Source of the DNA: Actinomycetota bacterium
GTDB lineage: Bacteria > Actinomycetota > Thermoleophilia > RBG-16-64-13
Length of the DNA: 64,000 nucleotides
Assembly: GCA_016278725.1 (NCBI GenBank)
Contig: JADQBG010000013.1
Location: forward strand, 1 to 64,000
Direction of reading: 5' to 3'
Shown: one piece after another, positions 34,616-43,779 of the stretch
How the letters are laid out: every line of letters starts with the position of its first letter
Numbering within the stretch: position 1 is the first letter of the stretch
Translations under genes and position numbers: made by a program
Notes under the pieces: model-generated
Told to the model about the DNA's origin: nothing
The model's database searches: none
Seen by the model: only the letters and a program-made list of their open reading frames with translations

Positions 34616-36547
34616 TTAGAGCAGGTCCTCCAAATTACGGAGGATGGCCTCCCGCCAGCCGCCCGCGCGATCGCCGGCCGATGAGGGAGAGTTGCCATTC
34701 GGAAGGTTGACCAGCACGGCACCTTTCGCGCCCTCTTTGACCCAACGCCGCACCGCCATGACGCCGTCGAGTTCGGTCTGTTCCAGCGAGATCAGCGGCC
34801 CGGGTGACTCCGACTCGAAATCCAAGGTCCGCAGAACGCGTCCTATCTCGAGTGAGGCGGTCGCCCGGGTGACGTTGAAAGCCGCACTCAGTTGCCCGTC
34901 CCAGACGAGGTTTACCCGCGCCTCCCGCCCGCGGCTTCCGTCTACATGAGGCCATAGAGCGGCGAAGCGCAGCGAGCAGGCGTCGCGTAGGGCCCGATGG
35001 GAGTGTCTCAGGCCCTGCAGCGCCTCGACCCCCTCGCGGACTTTGCCCGCCTCCTCGTACCTCTGCTCGCGTGACAGGCGGCGCATCAACCGGTCGGCGC
35101 GGGCCTGCGGAGTCTCCTCCAGTTCAGCCGGCTCGCCTCTCAGCCAAGCCGCCAACCGATATGCGAGTTCATCGTGGCGTACCTTGTGTTCTTCGCTCGA
35201 GCAGGGCCGTAAGCAGCGGTCCGTCTGACCATAGATGCAGGGGGTGACCGCCGGGCTCTGACAGCGCCTCAGGGGATAACAGCGCTGCAGCAATTCGATC
35301 GCGGCGTTGACGCGGGAACGGCCCCGATAGGGACCGCAGGCCTCGACTGTGGGGGCAGCGCCGTTGTTGTGCTCGCTCCGGCTGGACCGGCGGTCGCTGA
35401 CGTAGAGGCGTATCCCCGCCTCCTCCTGCGCCAGTTTGACGTAGACGTAGTTCTCCGGCCGCCGCCCGTAGATGTTGGCGGGTGGGCGATGCTCCAGGAT
35501 GAGTTGCTGTTCTTTGACCACGGCTTCGAGGGAGGTTCCCAGAGGCTCGTGCGTCACCCGGGAGAGCTTCTTGATGGCCTGGCGCACCTTGCGCGAGTGC
35601 GCGGATCCGGAGAGGAAGTAGGAACGCACCCGCTCGCGCAGGTTCTCGGCCTTGCCCACATAGAGCGGATTGCCTTCGGCATCGAGGAACAGGTATACCC
35701 CGGGCGCTTTGGGCAGGTCCTGGGTCAGAGCCAGTTTGTGCCGGTCGCCCTTGTGGGTGGGGTCGGCGAAACTCCGAAGCTCGCCCAATCTGGTAATTCC
35801 CTGCTCCTGGAGCCGGCCCACCAGATGCGCGAAGACGTGAGCGGTGGCCTGCGCGTCGGCGAGGGCGCGGTGGCATGCCTGCACCGGCGAACCCAGGCTG
35901 GCAGCCACGGTCCCCAGCCGGTAGTTGGGAAGGCCGGGCGCCGCCCGCCGGGCCAGGGAGACCGTGTCGATGGCGGCATCCCCCAGGCGCCTGCCGTTGA
36001 GGCGGCCCAGTTCGTAGTTGAGGAAGCTCAGGTCGAAGGTGGGATTGTGCGCGACGATCACCGCACCTCTGAGGAAGTCCAGGAAGTGCGGCATCACCTG
36101 CTCGATCCGCGGAGAGTTGACCACCATCTGCGGGGTGATCCCGGTGATCTCGACCACCTTGGGGTGGATGGGCCGCTGAGGATTGACCAGCGTCTCGAAG
36201 GTGGCGACCTCCCGGAGGCCCTCGAGGCGGACCGCGCCGATCTCCGTGATCTTGCCGATCCCCGGGCGCATGCCCGTGGTCTCCAGGTCGAGAACCACGA
36301 AAGCGATCTCACTCAGGTCGGGATCTTGGATCTTCCAACTTGCCAGGCTGAGCGTATTGGGGCTGCTCCAGGCAAAGCGGTGATCGCTCCTGACGATGGC
36401 ATCCATCGCCTCGCGGCAGATCTGTTCCGGGGCCGCTTTGAGCGCCAGCAGCCGGGAGGCGGCTTCAACATGGTCCACCGGCTCCCCGCGAAGGAGGAGC
36501 ATGTCATAGAGATCGTCAGCCAGTCCTAGAGCAAGCTGGAGCTGCAA
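34616..36547 (-). CDS. DEDD exonuclease / UvrC-type GIY-YIG nuclease fusion
   Basis: A 643-residue DNA-repair-type nuclease. After a 75-residue N-terminal extension comes a DnaQ-like DEDDh 3'-5' exonuclease (VVLDLETTG; AHNPTFDLSFLNYEL; CHRALADAQAT). Next is a GIY-YIG domain (APGVYLFLDAEGNPLYVGKA) and a UvrC-like region with a UVR-type coiled segment (SREQRYEEAGKVREGVEAL). The UvrC endonuclease and HhH C-terminus are absent, as in Cho-like proteins. This fusion is common in actinobacteria. TTG 36547 lies 4 bases after the upstream stop, suggesting coupling; ATG 36505 is an alternative start. Confidence 0.85.
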   Translation of the reverse strand: MQLQLALGLADDLYDMLLLRGEPVDHVEAASRLLALKAAPEQICREAMDAIVRSDHRFAWSSPNTLSLASWKIQDPDLSEIAFVVLDLETTGMRPGIGKITEIGAVRLEGLREVATFETLVNPQRPIHPKVVEITGITPQMVVNSPRIEQVMPHFLDFLRGAVIVAHNPTFDLSFLNYELGRLNGRRLGDAAIDTVSLARRAAPGLPNYRLGTVAASLGSPVQACHRALADAQATAHVFAHLVGRLQEQGITRLGELRSFADPTHKGDRHKLALTQDLPKAPGVYLFLDAEGNPLYVGKAENLRERVRSYFLSGSAHSRKVRQAIKKLSRVTHEPLGTSLEAVVKEQQLILEHRPPANIYGRRPENYVYVKLAQEEAGIRLYVSDRRSSRSEHNNGAAPTVEACGPYRGRSRVNAAIELLQRCYPLRRCQSPAVTPCIYGQTDRCLRPCSSEEHKVRHDELAYRLAAWLRGEPAELEETPQARADRLMRRLSREQRYEEAGKVREGVEALQGLRHSHRALRDACSLRFAALWPHVDGSRGREARVNLVWDGQLSAAFNVTRATASLEIGRVLRTLDFESESPGPLISLEQTELDGVMAVRRWVKEGAKGAVLVNLPNGNSPSSAGDRAGGWREAILRNLEDLL

Positions 36548-36551
36548 AGGA

Positions 36552-37211
36552 TCAGCCGGCGTTCGCGTAATCCGGAGCGGTCTGCATCAAGATGCGCTGG
36601 GCTTCCGCCTGCTCGGCTTCCAGCCGGGCCTCGAGTTCGGCGATCCTCGACCGCGCGAGGCGCTGGGCCTCCTCGGCGCTCAAGGAACTCGCGTTGATCT
36701 TGGCGTTTCGCAGGGAGCCGCGCGCGGAAGCCTCGGCCAGGTCCATCGCCGCGATCAGGTCGCCCATCACCGCCATGCTGACGGCGGGGATGGTCTGTGC
36801 GGCCATGGCGTACACCTCCAGGCTGGCCGTCGCCAGTTGCAACGGGATCTCGATCGCCTGGAGCAGGGCCGTGTCCAGAGCGGCGCGGCGCTCCTCTCGT
36901 TCCTGCCGGTTGCTCTGGGGCAGGCGTAATGCCCGTTTCACCTGCTGGTAGGCGACCACATCCTCGTCGATCAGATTCTCGATGCGGTGAAGCAGAGGAT
37001 CGACCGAGATATGGCAGTGACCGACGGTCTCTTCGTCCTGCTGGGAGCGGCCATCGGTGCGGGAGGCGAGGTGACAGGCCAGGCTGACCAGTGCCGCGGC
37101 CGAGGCGCCGGCCACGGCGAGCGCAGACCCGCCGGCAACCTCGTGGGATCTGCCCGATAGGCTCAGCAAGAACGAGCGCAAGGAATCGTCGACGTAGCTA
37201 GGCGCAGACAC
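36552..37211 (-). CDS. fchA: Cyclodeaminase/cyclohydrolase family protein (FchA-like)
   Basis: A 219-residue, all-helical protein of the formiminotransferase-cyclodeaminase family, the one-carbon branch that converts formimino- or methenyl-tetrahydrofolate. Signatures: SGRSHEVAGGSALAVAGASA near the N-terminus, and AVMGDLIAAMDLAEASARGS with NAKIN. The frame extends to 37247, but GTG 37211 has GGGAGGGAG spaced about 8 bases. No folD or formiminotransferase gene adjoins it; it precedes the exonuclease-UvrC gene on the same strand. Confidence 0.85.
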   Translation of the reverse strand: MSAPSYVDDSLRSFLLSLSGRSHEVAGGSALAVAGASAAALVSLACHLASRTDGRSQQDEETVGHCHISVDPLLHRIENLIDEDVVAYQQVKRALRLPQSNRQEREERRAALDTALLQAIEIPLQLATASLEVYAMAAQTIPAVSMAVMGDLIAAMDLAEASARGSLRNAKINASSLSAEEAQRLARSRIAELEARLEAEQAEAQRILMQTAPDYANAG

Positions 37212-37399
37212 GTTAGGCTCTCCCTCCCATACTTCGGCTGCAGCCACCTACAAACAGGTGCAAGGCTACTCCACCAATCGGACGGAAACCAGACTCCGCT
37301 TGCATTTACCCGTGCTCTCGGGCTTAATTAGGAACGCTTTCTGGCCCGGCGGTGGGAAACGGCTCCGCCGGGTCTTACACTTTTCCAGGGGTGCACCTC

Positions 37400-37831
37400 A
37401 TGCTCGACAAGCAGCAGATCGAAGAAATCCTTCCTCACCGCGACCCCTTTCTCTGGCTGGACCGGGTGCTCGAACTCGATCCGGGCAAGCGGGTGGTGGC
37501 CGAGAAAACCCTGACCGGCGAGGAAGACGTCTTTCGGGGGCACTTCCCCGGTCATCCCGTCTTTCCGGGCGTGCTGCAGATCGAGGCCCTGGCCCAAACC
37601 GGCGCCGTAGCGGTGCTCTCTCTCGAAGATAATCGGGGCAAGATCGCGCTCTTTGCGGCGGTGGACGACGTTCGCTTCAAGCGGCAGGTGGTCCCCGGCG
37701 AGACGCTGCGGTTCGAGGTCGAGCTCACCCGGCTGCGGGGGACCATCGGTAAGGGGAAAGGCATCGCCTACGTGGGCGAGGAGGTGGCCTGCTCGGCCGG
37801 CCTCACTTTCGCCCTGCTCGACCCGGCCTGA
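37400..37831 (+). CDS. fabZ: 3-hydroxyacyl-ACP dehydratase FabZ
   Basis: A 143-residue hot-dog-fold dehydratase of type II fatty-acid synthesis. [18 protein letters not shown] and the catalytic His/Glu segment [20 protein letters not shown] are unmistakable. ATG 37400 begins at the standard [14 protein letters not shown] start (the frame runs back to 37352). It is the first gene of the fab-acc cluster, with 25 bases to fabH. Confidence 0.95.
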   Translation: MLDKQQIEEILPHRDPFLWLDRVLELDPGKRVVAEKTLTGEEDVFRGHFPGHPVFPGVLQIEALAQTGAVAVLSLEDNRGKIALFAAVDDVRFKRQVVPGETLRFEVELTRLRGTIGKGKGIAYVGEEVACSAGLTFALLDPA

Positions 37832-37856
37832 GCGGAGCGGGAAGGGAACCTACGAC

Positions 37857-38858
37857 GTGAGCATGCTGCAAGGACGGCCGGTGGCACTGGCGGCGCTCGG
37901 CACCTGGGTTCCGCCGCGGGCGGTGGGCAACAAAGACCTGCCTGCGCATCTGGAGACTTCGGACGAGTGGATTTCGCAAAGGACGGGCATCCGCTCCCGC
38001 CGGATTGCGGACTCGGGCACACCGGCCTCCGAACTGGGGATCGAAGCGGCACGTGAAGCTCTTACCGCCAGCGGCACCGATCCGGGCGACATCGGCCTGG
38101 TGATTTGCGCCAGCGTATCCCCCGACCAATTGATGCCGGCCACGGCCGCCCGCATCGCGGCGGCGGTGGGTGCCGGCAATGCCGGAGCCTACGACGTGCT
38201 CGCGGGCTGCACCGGCTTCATCTACGCCCTTGGGGCTGCGGCGTCTTCCGTGGCCGCCGGCTTGGCCGAACGGGTGCTGGTGGTGGGTGCGGAGGTGATC
38301 TCGAGCATTCTCGACTGGGAGGACCGTTCCACCTGCGTGCTTTTTGGGGACGGGGCCGGGGCGGCGATCGTGGCCCCGGCCGAGGGCCGGGGGCGGCTGC
38401 TGGGCTTTGACCTGGGAAACGACGGCACGGGGGCCGATCTTCTCGAAGTCCCTGCCGGGGGCTCGCGGCTGCCGGCCAGCGCCCAAACCGTGCAGCAACG
38501 GTTGCACTTCCTGCGCATGAACGGTCGGGAGGTCTACCGCTTCGCCACCCGGGTGGTGCCGGAATCGGCCGAGCGAATCCTGGCTGAGGCGGGCCGCAGC
38601 GTCGCCGAGGTGGATCTCTTCGTCCCCCATCAGGCGAACCAGAGGATCATCGACGTGGCCGCGAAGAAGCTCGGCATTCCCGAAGACCGCGTGCTCAGCA
38701 GCTTGGCCGAGTACGGGAACACTTCCTGCGCCTCCATCCCCATCTCGCTGGCGCACGCCCTGGAACAGGACCGCCTGCACGACGGCGACTTGGTGCTGCT
38801 AACCGGTTTTGGCGCCGGCCTCAGTTGGGGTTCGTGCCTCCTGGAATGGGGAGCTTAA
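37857..38858 (+). CDS. fabH: Beta-ketoacyl-ACP synthase III
   Basis: A 333-residue initiating condensing enzyme joining acetyl-CoA (or a branched acyl-CoA) to malonyl-ACP. The catalytic triad is visible: Cys in LAGCTGFIYAL, His in FVPHQANQR and Asn in EYGNTSCAS. The frame starts far upstream in fabZ; GTG 37857, after GAAGGGAACC, is chosen, with ATG 37863 as alternative. The stop lies just before fabD. Confidence 0.95.
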   Translation: MSMLQGRPVALAALGTWVPPRAVGNKDLPAHLETSDEWISQRTGIRSRRIADSGTPASELGIEAAREALTASGTDPGDIGLVICASVSPDQLMPATAARIAAAVGAGNAGAYDVLAGCTGFIYALGAAASSVAAGLAERVLVVGAEVISSILDWEDRSTCVLFGDGAGAAIVAPAEGRGRLLGFDLGNDGTGADLLEVPAGGSRLPASAQTVQQRLHFLRMNGREVYRFATRVVPESAERILAEAGRSVAEVDLFVPHQANQRIIDVAAKKLGIPEDRVLSSLAEYGNTSCASIPISLAHALEQDRLHDGDLVLLTGFGAGLSWGSCLLEWGA

Positions 38859-38866
38859 AGCCTGCG

Positions 38867-39790
38867 ATGTTGTTGTTGTTTCCGGGACAGGGCAGCCAGA
38901 AAGTGGGCATGGGCCGCCATCTGTGGGAGGAGTATCCCCAGGCGGAGGCCACTTTTGCCGAGGCCGAAGAATTTCTCGGCTGGGATTTACGGAAGCTCTG
39001 CGCCGAGGGCCCGCAGGAAGAACTCACGCGGACCGACAAAGCCCAACCTGCGATTTTCGTCACCGGCGTCGCCGCGTACCGAGTGCTGCGGGATCTGGGG
39101 CTTTCCTTCGACGTGGCCGCCGGGCACTCCTTGGGCGAGTACGGCGCCTTGGTGGCCTGCGGTCAGCTGAGCTTCGCCGACGCGCTGGCCGTCGTGGCCG
39201 CGCGCGGGAAGGCCATGTGGCGATGTGGGCTGGAGCAGTCCGGGACCATGGCGGCCATCGTCGGCCTGGACGAGGCCGAGGTGGAGGCGATCTGCGCGGT
39301 GGTCGAGGGAGCCTGGCCCGCCAACTACAATAGTCCTGGTCAGGTGGTGCTTTCAGGGAGCCGCGAGGGTGTGGAGCGGGCGATGGCCGAGGCCAAGGAG
39401 CGGGGAGCGAAGAGGGTGCTCCCCCTGGCGGTCTCCGGAGCTTTCCACAGTCCGCTTGTAGCCGGGGCAGCCAAGGAACTGGCCGAGGTGCTGCATCGGG
39501 TGCAGGTGCGGGAGGCCGAGGGCGCCCGTTTCTTCTCGACGATCGAGGTGCGATATCCTGACGCGTCTGAGATCCGCGAGATCCTTGTGCGCCAGTTGAC
39601 TTCGCCGGTGAAGTTCACCCAAAGCCTGCGCCTGCTCCTGAAGGGGGAGAGCGCGGCGGTGGAGACGGGACCGGGAACCGTGCTGGCGGGTTTGGTCAAA
39701 CGGATCGACCGGCGCTTTCCTGTGTACTCGGCCGACGACAGGGAATCTCTCGCCGCGGTGCCGTTCCGCGAGGGCGGAGCAAGCCGGTGA
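38867..39790 (+). CDS. fabD: Malonyl-CoA:ACP transacylase
   Basis: A 307-residue transacylase. LLLFPGQGSQKVGMGRHLW is the standard N-terminus, GHSLGEYGALV has the nucleophilic Ser, and SGAFHSPLV the active-site His. ATG 38867 gives the family start, although upstream in-frame starts (38846, 38825) exist. It begins 8 bases after the fabH stop, with GGGGAG overlapping the end of fabH. Confidence 0.94.
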   Translation: MLLLFPGQGSQKVGMGRHLWEEYPQAEATFAEAEEFLGWDLRKLCAEGPQEELTRTDKAQPAIFVTGVAAYRVLRDLGLSFDVAAGHSLGEYGALVACGQLSFADALAVVAARGKAMWRCGLEQSGTMAAIVGLDEAEVEAICAVVEGAWPANYNSPGQVVLSGSREGVERAMAEAKERGAKRVLPLAVSGAFHSPLVAGAAKELAEVLHRVQVREAEGARFFSTIEVRYPDASEIREILVRQLTSPVKFTQSLRLLLKGESAAVETGPGTVLAGLVKRIDRRFPVYSADDRESLAAVPFREGGASR

Positions 39791-39845
39791 CGCAGCTTGG
39801 CCACCCACGATTCTTCAATCAAATCCACAAGGGAGACCACTGGAC

Positions 39846-40619
39846 ATGAGCCCCGAACTCAACCATGACTTCAGATCGCTGGGGGGCCGGGTGGCCCTGG
39901 TCACCGGGGCGGCTCGGGGAATCGGGCGCGAGATAGCTCTGCGGCTGGCAGCGCTGGGCGCCGACGTGGCCGTCAACGATGTCCCGTCGGCCCAGGAAGG
40001 CGCGGAAGAGACCGCCGCCGCGATCCGCGAACTCGGCCGGAAGTCGGCCGTCACCCTGGGCAGCGTCGCGAACGGAGACGACGCTGCGCGGATGATCTCC
40101 GAGGTCGAGGAGGCCTTGGGCGGTCTTGACATCTTGGTCAACAACGCCGGACTTACGCGAGACGGGCTGTTCGTGCGCATGACCGAAGAGGATTGGGACC
40201 TGGTGGTCGACGTGAGCCTCAAAGGCAGTTTCTTGATGAGCAAGGCGGCCGCTCGCGGCATGATGAAGCGCCGCCGGGGGGCTATCGTGAATCTCTCGAG
40301 CGTGGTCGGCCGCCGCGGGAACGCCGGACAGGCCAACTACTCCGCGGCCAAAGCTGGCCTGATCGGGTTGACCAAGACGCTGGCCCGCGAACTGGCCTCG
40401 AGAAACGTCAGGGTGAACGCGGTCGCCCCCGGCTACATCCAGACGGAGATGACCGCGGCATTGCCCGAAGAGGTCCGGGGGCAGATCGCCGGGAACACGC
40501 CGCTGGCCCGGCTCGGCGAACCGAGCGACGTGGCCGAGGCGGTCGCCTTCCTCGCCGGCGACGGAGCGGGCTTCGTCACCGGCGTCGTGCTACCGGTCGA
40601 CGGCGGCCTGGGCATCTAG
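39846..40619 (+). CDS. fabG: 3-oxoacyl-ACP reductase
   Basis: A 257-residue short-chain dehydrogenase. ALVTGAARGIGREIA is the NADP(H)-binding motif, LVNNAGLTRDGLF the NNAG motif, and S-Y-x-x-x-K is present (NLSSVVG and YSAAKAG). The position between fabD and fabF makes FabG much more likely than another reductase. The family C-terminus (GVVLPVDGGLGI) is present. ATG 39846. Confidence 0.93.
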   Translation: MSPELNHDFRSLGGRVALVTGAARGIGREIALRLAALGADVAVNDVPSAQEGAEETAAAIRELGRKSAVTLGSVANGDDAARMISEVEEALGGLDILVNNAGLTRDGLFVRMTEEDWDLVVDVSLKGSFLMSKAAARGMMKRRRGAIVNLSSVVGRRGNAGQANYSAAKAGLIGLTKTLARELASRNVRVNAVAPGYIQTEMTAALPEEVRGQIAGNTPLARLGEPSDVAEAVAFLAGDGAGFVTGVVLPVDGGLGI

Positions 40620-40639
40620 CTGCGATGGGAGGAGCATCC

Positions 40640-41899
40640 GTGGGGCAGCAGCACATCAACGGGCGCCGGGTGGTGGTGACCGGAATTGGGGCGGTATCGC
40701 CCGTGGGCCTGGGCAAGGCCGACTTTTTCAACTCGCTTGTCGAGGGCCGCTCGGGAGTGGGTTGCGTCACCCGCTTCGACACCGAAGGTTATGCGGTGAG
40801 GATCGGGGCCGAGGTCAAGGACTTCAATGCCGCAGACTTCGTGGAGCGCAAGGCGGCTAAACGCATGGATCGCTACGCCCAGTACGCGGTCGCCGCTGCC
40901 CGTATGGCGCTCGAGGACGGGCAGTTGGATCTTTCCGTGGAGGACCCCTACGCGGTGGGCGCTTTCATCGGCTCGGGGATCGGCGGCCTGGACACCTTCT
41001 TCGATCAGACCAAGATCTTGATCGAACGGGGCCCGGACCGGGTCAGCCCCTTCTTCATTCCCATGATGATCCCGAACATGGCTTCGGCCAACGTCTCCAT
41101 CACTCTGGGACTCAAAGGTCCGGTCACGGCGACTTCCACCGCCTGTGCGGCCAGTACTCACGCGATCGGAGACTCACTTGAACTGATCCGGCGCGGAGCC
41201 GCCGACGTGATGCTGGCGGGGGGCTCGGAAGCCCCCATCGGCCCCATCGGCCTCAGCGCTTTCGCCGCGCTGCGCGCGCTCTCTACGCGCAACGACGATC
41301 CGGCCGCGGCAAGCCGGCCTTTCGACGTCGACCGCGACGGTTTCGTGATGGGCGAAGGTGCTGCTGTGCTGATCCTGGAGGAGCGCGAACACGCCCTCGC
41401 TCGGGGGGCGCACGTCTATGCCGAACTCGTGGGCTACGGCATGACCGGCGACGCCAGCCATCTGACCGAGCCCGATGAGAGCGGAGAGCCCGCGGCGCGC
41501 GCGCTTACCGGAGCCATGCTCATGGGAGGCTGCCCGCCCGAGGAGCTCGACTACATAAACGCGCACGGCACCTCGACCCCGCTCGGCGATGTCATGGAGA
41601 CCCGCGCCATCCACCTGGCTCTGGGGGATTCGGCCAAACGAGTGATGGTGAGTTCGACCAAGAGTATGATTGGCCATTGTCTGGGAGCGGCCGGCGCACT
41701 CGAGGCAGCGGTGACCGTGCTCGCCATTTCCGAAGGCAAGGTGCCGCCGACGATCAATTTGGACGAGCAGGATCCCAGGTGCGATCTGGACTACGTCCCC
41801 AATCAGATGCGGGAGGCGGAGCTGCGCTACGCTGCTTCTAACAGCTTCGGTTTTGGCGGTCACAACGCGTCCGTGGTCTTCCGCCGGCACGAAGCATAG
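40640..41899 (+). CDS. fabF: Beta-ketoacyl-ACP synthase II
   Basis: A 419-residue elongation condensing enzyme. The catalytic triad is Cys in TSTACAASTHAIG, His in NAHGTSTPLGD and His in KSMIGHCLGAAGALE. The open frame begins inside fabG, but GTG 40640 follows GGGAGGAG spaced 5 bases and gives the normal VVVTGIGAVSPVG start. No acpP lies between fabG and fabF, its usual place. The stop codon is inside a 13-bp tandem repeat. Confidence 0.95.
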   Translation: MGQQHINGRRVVVTGIGAVSPVGLGKADFFNSLVEGRSGVGCVTRFDTEGYAVRIGAEVKDFNAADFVERKAAKRMDRYAQYAVAAARMALEDGQLDLSVEDPYAVGAFIGSGIGGLDTFFDQTKILIERGPDRVSPFFIPMMIPNMASANVSITLGLKGPVTATSTACAASTHAIGDSLELIRRGAADVMLAGGSEAPIGPIGLSAFAALRALSTRNDDPAAASRPFDVDRDGFVMGEGAAVLILEEREHALARGAHVYAELVGYGMTGDASHLTEPDESGEPAARALTGAMLMGGCPPEELDYINAHGTSTPLGDVMETRAIHLALGDSAKRVMVSSTKSMIGHCLGAAGALEAAVTVLAISEGKVPPTINLDEQDPRCDLDYVPNQMREAELRYAASNSFGFGGHNASVVFRRHEA

Positions 41900-41911
41900 G
41901 CACGAAGCGTA
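41886..41911. repeat. 13-bp tandem duplication at the fabF stop codon
   Basis: GGCACGAAGCATA (41886-41898) is followed directly by GGCACGAAGCGTA (41899-41911), 12 of 13 bases identical. The fabF TAG (41897-41899) straddles the junction. It resembles the duplication at 7596-7635, which also involves a stop codon. Confidence 0.8.
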
Positions 41912-41963
41912 AGAGCGCGCCCCGCCCGCGGGGGGCGTCGCGATTCCGACTGGATCCGAGTAG

Positions 41964-42941
41964 ATGAACAAGTACGTCACAGTTCAGATAACCCAAAAAG
42001 GGGCGGTTCCCAGCGAACCGGCCGCACAGGGGAAGCACTGCCCCGCGTGCGGCATCCCGCTCACGCAAGAGGTTCTCGAGGAGTCGCTCTTCGTCTGCCC
42101 GGGCTGCGAGCACCACCTGCCGCTGGATGCGCCCGGCCGTATCCACGCGCTCGCCGACGCAGGCTCCTGGCTGGAGGTGGCGGGGGAAGTCAGACCAAGC
42201 GATCCGCTGGCCTTCGAGGACGTGCGTCTCTACAGCGAGCGTCTGGACGACGCTCAGGCCGAGACCGGCCTCTCGGAGGCATTTCTCACGGGGACCTGCC
42301 GCATAAACGGGGTTCCCGCCGCGCTGGGGGTCATGGACTTCCGTTTTCTGGGCGGGTCTATGGGCTCGGTGGTGGGGGAGCGCTTCCATCAGCTGGTGCT
42401 GGCCGCGATCGACGAGCACCGCCCGCTGGTGGTGGTCACCTCTTCCGGGGGCGCGCGCATGCAGGAGGGCATTCTCTCGCTGATGCAGATGCCCAAAACC
42501 GTGGTCGCCCTCGACCTCCTGGCCGAGGCGGGTCTGCCCTTTGTATCCGTCCTGGCGCATCCGACGACGGGCGGGGTGCTCGCCAGCTTCGCCACGCTGG
42601 CCGATGTGATCATGGCCGAACCCGGCGCCCTGCTTTGTTTCGCCGGCCCCCGGGTGATCGAGCAGACCACTAGGGAGAAGCTTCCCGAAGGCTTCGGCCG
42701 GTCCGAGGCCAACCTGCAGCACGGTCAGATCGACATGGTCGTACACCGCCGCGACATCAAGGAGCGCGTGGTGGAGATCCTCAGGCTGTTGGAGGGGGGT
42801 GTGATCTGTCGACTTGAAGAACCCGTTCGAGAGGATGAGGAAGTCCTACCATGGGGAAGCAGCCCGTTTGCTCAAGCGTTTGCACGAGCTAAAGAGCTTG
42901 CCGTCGCTTCCCGGGGTTGGTTACTCGGAAGAGATACGTAG
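41964..42941 (+). CDS. accD: Acetyl-CoA carboxylase carboxyltransferase beta subunit
   Basis: A 325-residue subunit transferring CO2 from biotin to acetyl-CoA. The N-terminal zinc ribbon (CPAC...CPGC, about residues 25-50) precedes the crotonase-fold domain (MDFRFLGGSMGSVVGERF; SSGGARMQEGILSLMQM). The C-terminal 40 residues lie beyond the conserved domain and are encoded in DNA that overlaps accA by 128 bases in another frame. Confidence 0.93.
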   Translation: MNKYVTVQITQKGAVPSEPAAQGKHCPACGIPLTQEVLEESLFVCPGCEHHLPLDAPGRIHALADAGSWLEVAGEVRPSDPLAFEDVRLYSERLDDAQAETGLSEAFLTGTCRINGVPAALGVMDFRFLGGSMGSVVGERFHQLVLAAIDEHRPLVVVTSSGGARMQEGILSLMQMPKTVVALDLLAEAGLPFVSVLAHPTTGGVLASFATLADVIMAEPGALLCFAGPRVIEQTTREKLPEGFGRSEANLQHGQIDMVVHRRDIKERVVEILRLLEGGVICRLEEPVREDEEVLPWGSSPFAQAFARAKELAVASRGWLLGRDT

Positions 42942-43779
42942 CCTCGAGGAGCGCCTCGAGGAGCTGCGCGAGCGCCAACCCTCGACCGCGGTCTGGAAGG
43001 TGGTGGAGCGCGCGCGGAACCCCCATCGGCCACAGACCCTCGACTATGTCGAGCACATTTTTTCCGACTTCCAGGAGTTGCGAGGTGACCGCGTTTCGGC
43101 GGACGATCCCGCGATCATCGGGGGAATGGGCACGCTCGCGGGCCGCTCGGTGATGCTCATCGGGCAACAAAAGGGCCACGATCTCAAAGAGCGGCAACGC
43201 CACAACTTCGGCATGGCTCGGCCCGAGGGCTACCGCAAGGCTCAGCGCTTGGCGCGTCTGGCGGAGAAGTTCCACATGCCGGTGATCAGTTTCGTGGACA
43301 CTCCGGGAGCGTTTCCCGGTGCCGACGCCGAGGAAGGCGGACAGGCGGGCACCATTGCGCGCACCCTGCAGGTGTTCAGCGGCCTCACGGTGCCCACGCT
43401 CTCCGTGATCCTGGGCGAGGGGGGTTCCGGGGGGGCGGTTGCCCTGGCGCTGACCGACCGGGTCTACATGCTCGAGAATTCCATCTATTCGGTCATAACT
43501 CCGGAGGGGTGCGCGGCCATTCTCTGGCGGGATGCCTCCGAGGCAGGCAGTGCCGCGGACGCCTTGCGGATAACCGCCCAGGACCTGCTGGAGCTGGGGG
43601 TGATCGACGAAATCATTCCCGAGCCGCGAAAGGGCGCGCACAAGGCGCACCGGGCGACCGCCAAGAAACTGGCTCGGGCGCTGGAAGCGGGTTTGAGTGA
43701 ATTGGAGGAGCTCAGCCCCTCAGAGCGCAGGCGCCTACGCCGGGAAAAGTACCTGCAAATGGGGCAGGTGGCTTCCTAA
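42814..43779 (+). CDS. accA: Acetyl-CoA carboxylase carboxyltransferase alpha subunit
   Basis: A 321-residue alpha subunit. Family signatures: RPQTLDYVEHIF, GQQKGHDLKERQRHNFGMA, FVDTPGAFPGADAEEGGQ, ILGEGGSGGAVALAL and SVITPEGCAAILW. About 60 residues precede the WKVVERARNPHRP segment, matching the spacing in E. coli AccA. This supports a start near TTG 42814 (ATG 42835 is an alternative) and hence a long overlap with accD. accB and accC are not in the window. Confidence 0.92.
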   Translation: MKNPFERMRKSYHGEAARLLKRLHELKSLPSLPGVGYSEEIRSLEERLEELRERQPSTAVWKVVERARNPHRPQTLDYVEHIFSDFQELRGDRVSADDPAIIGGMGTLAGRSVMLIGQQKGHDLKERQRHNFGMARPEGYRKAQRLARLAEKFHMPVISFVDTPGAFPGADAEEGGQAGTIARTLQVFSGLTVPTLSVILGEGGSGGAVALALTDRVYMLENSIYSVITPEGCAAILWRDASEAGSAADALRITAQDLLELGVIDEIIPEPRKGAHKAHRATAKKLARALEAGLSELEELSPSERRRLRREKYLQMGQVAS

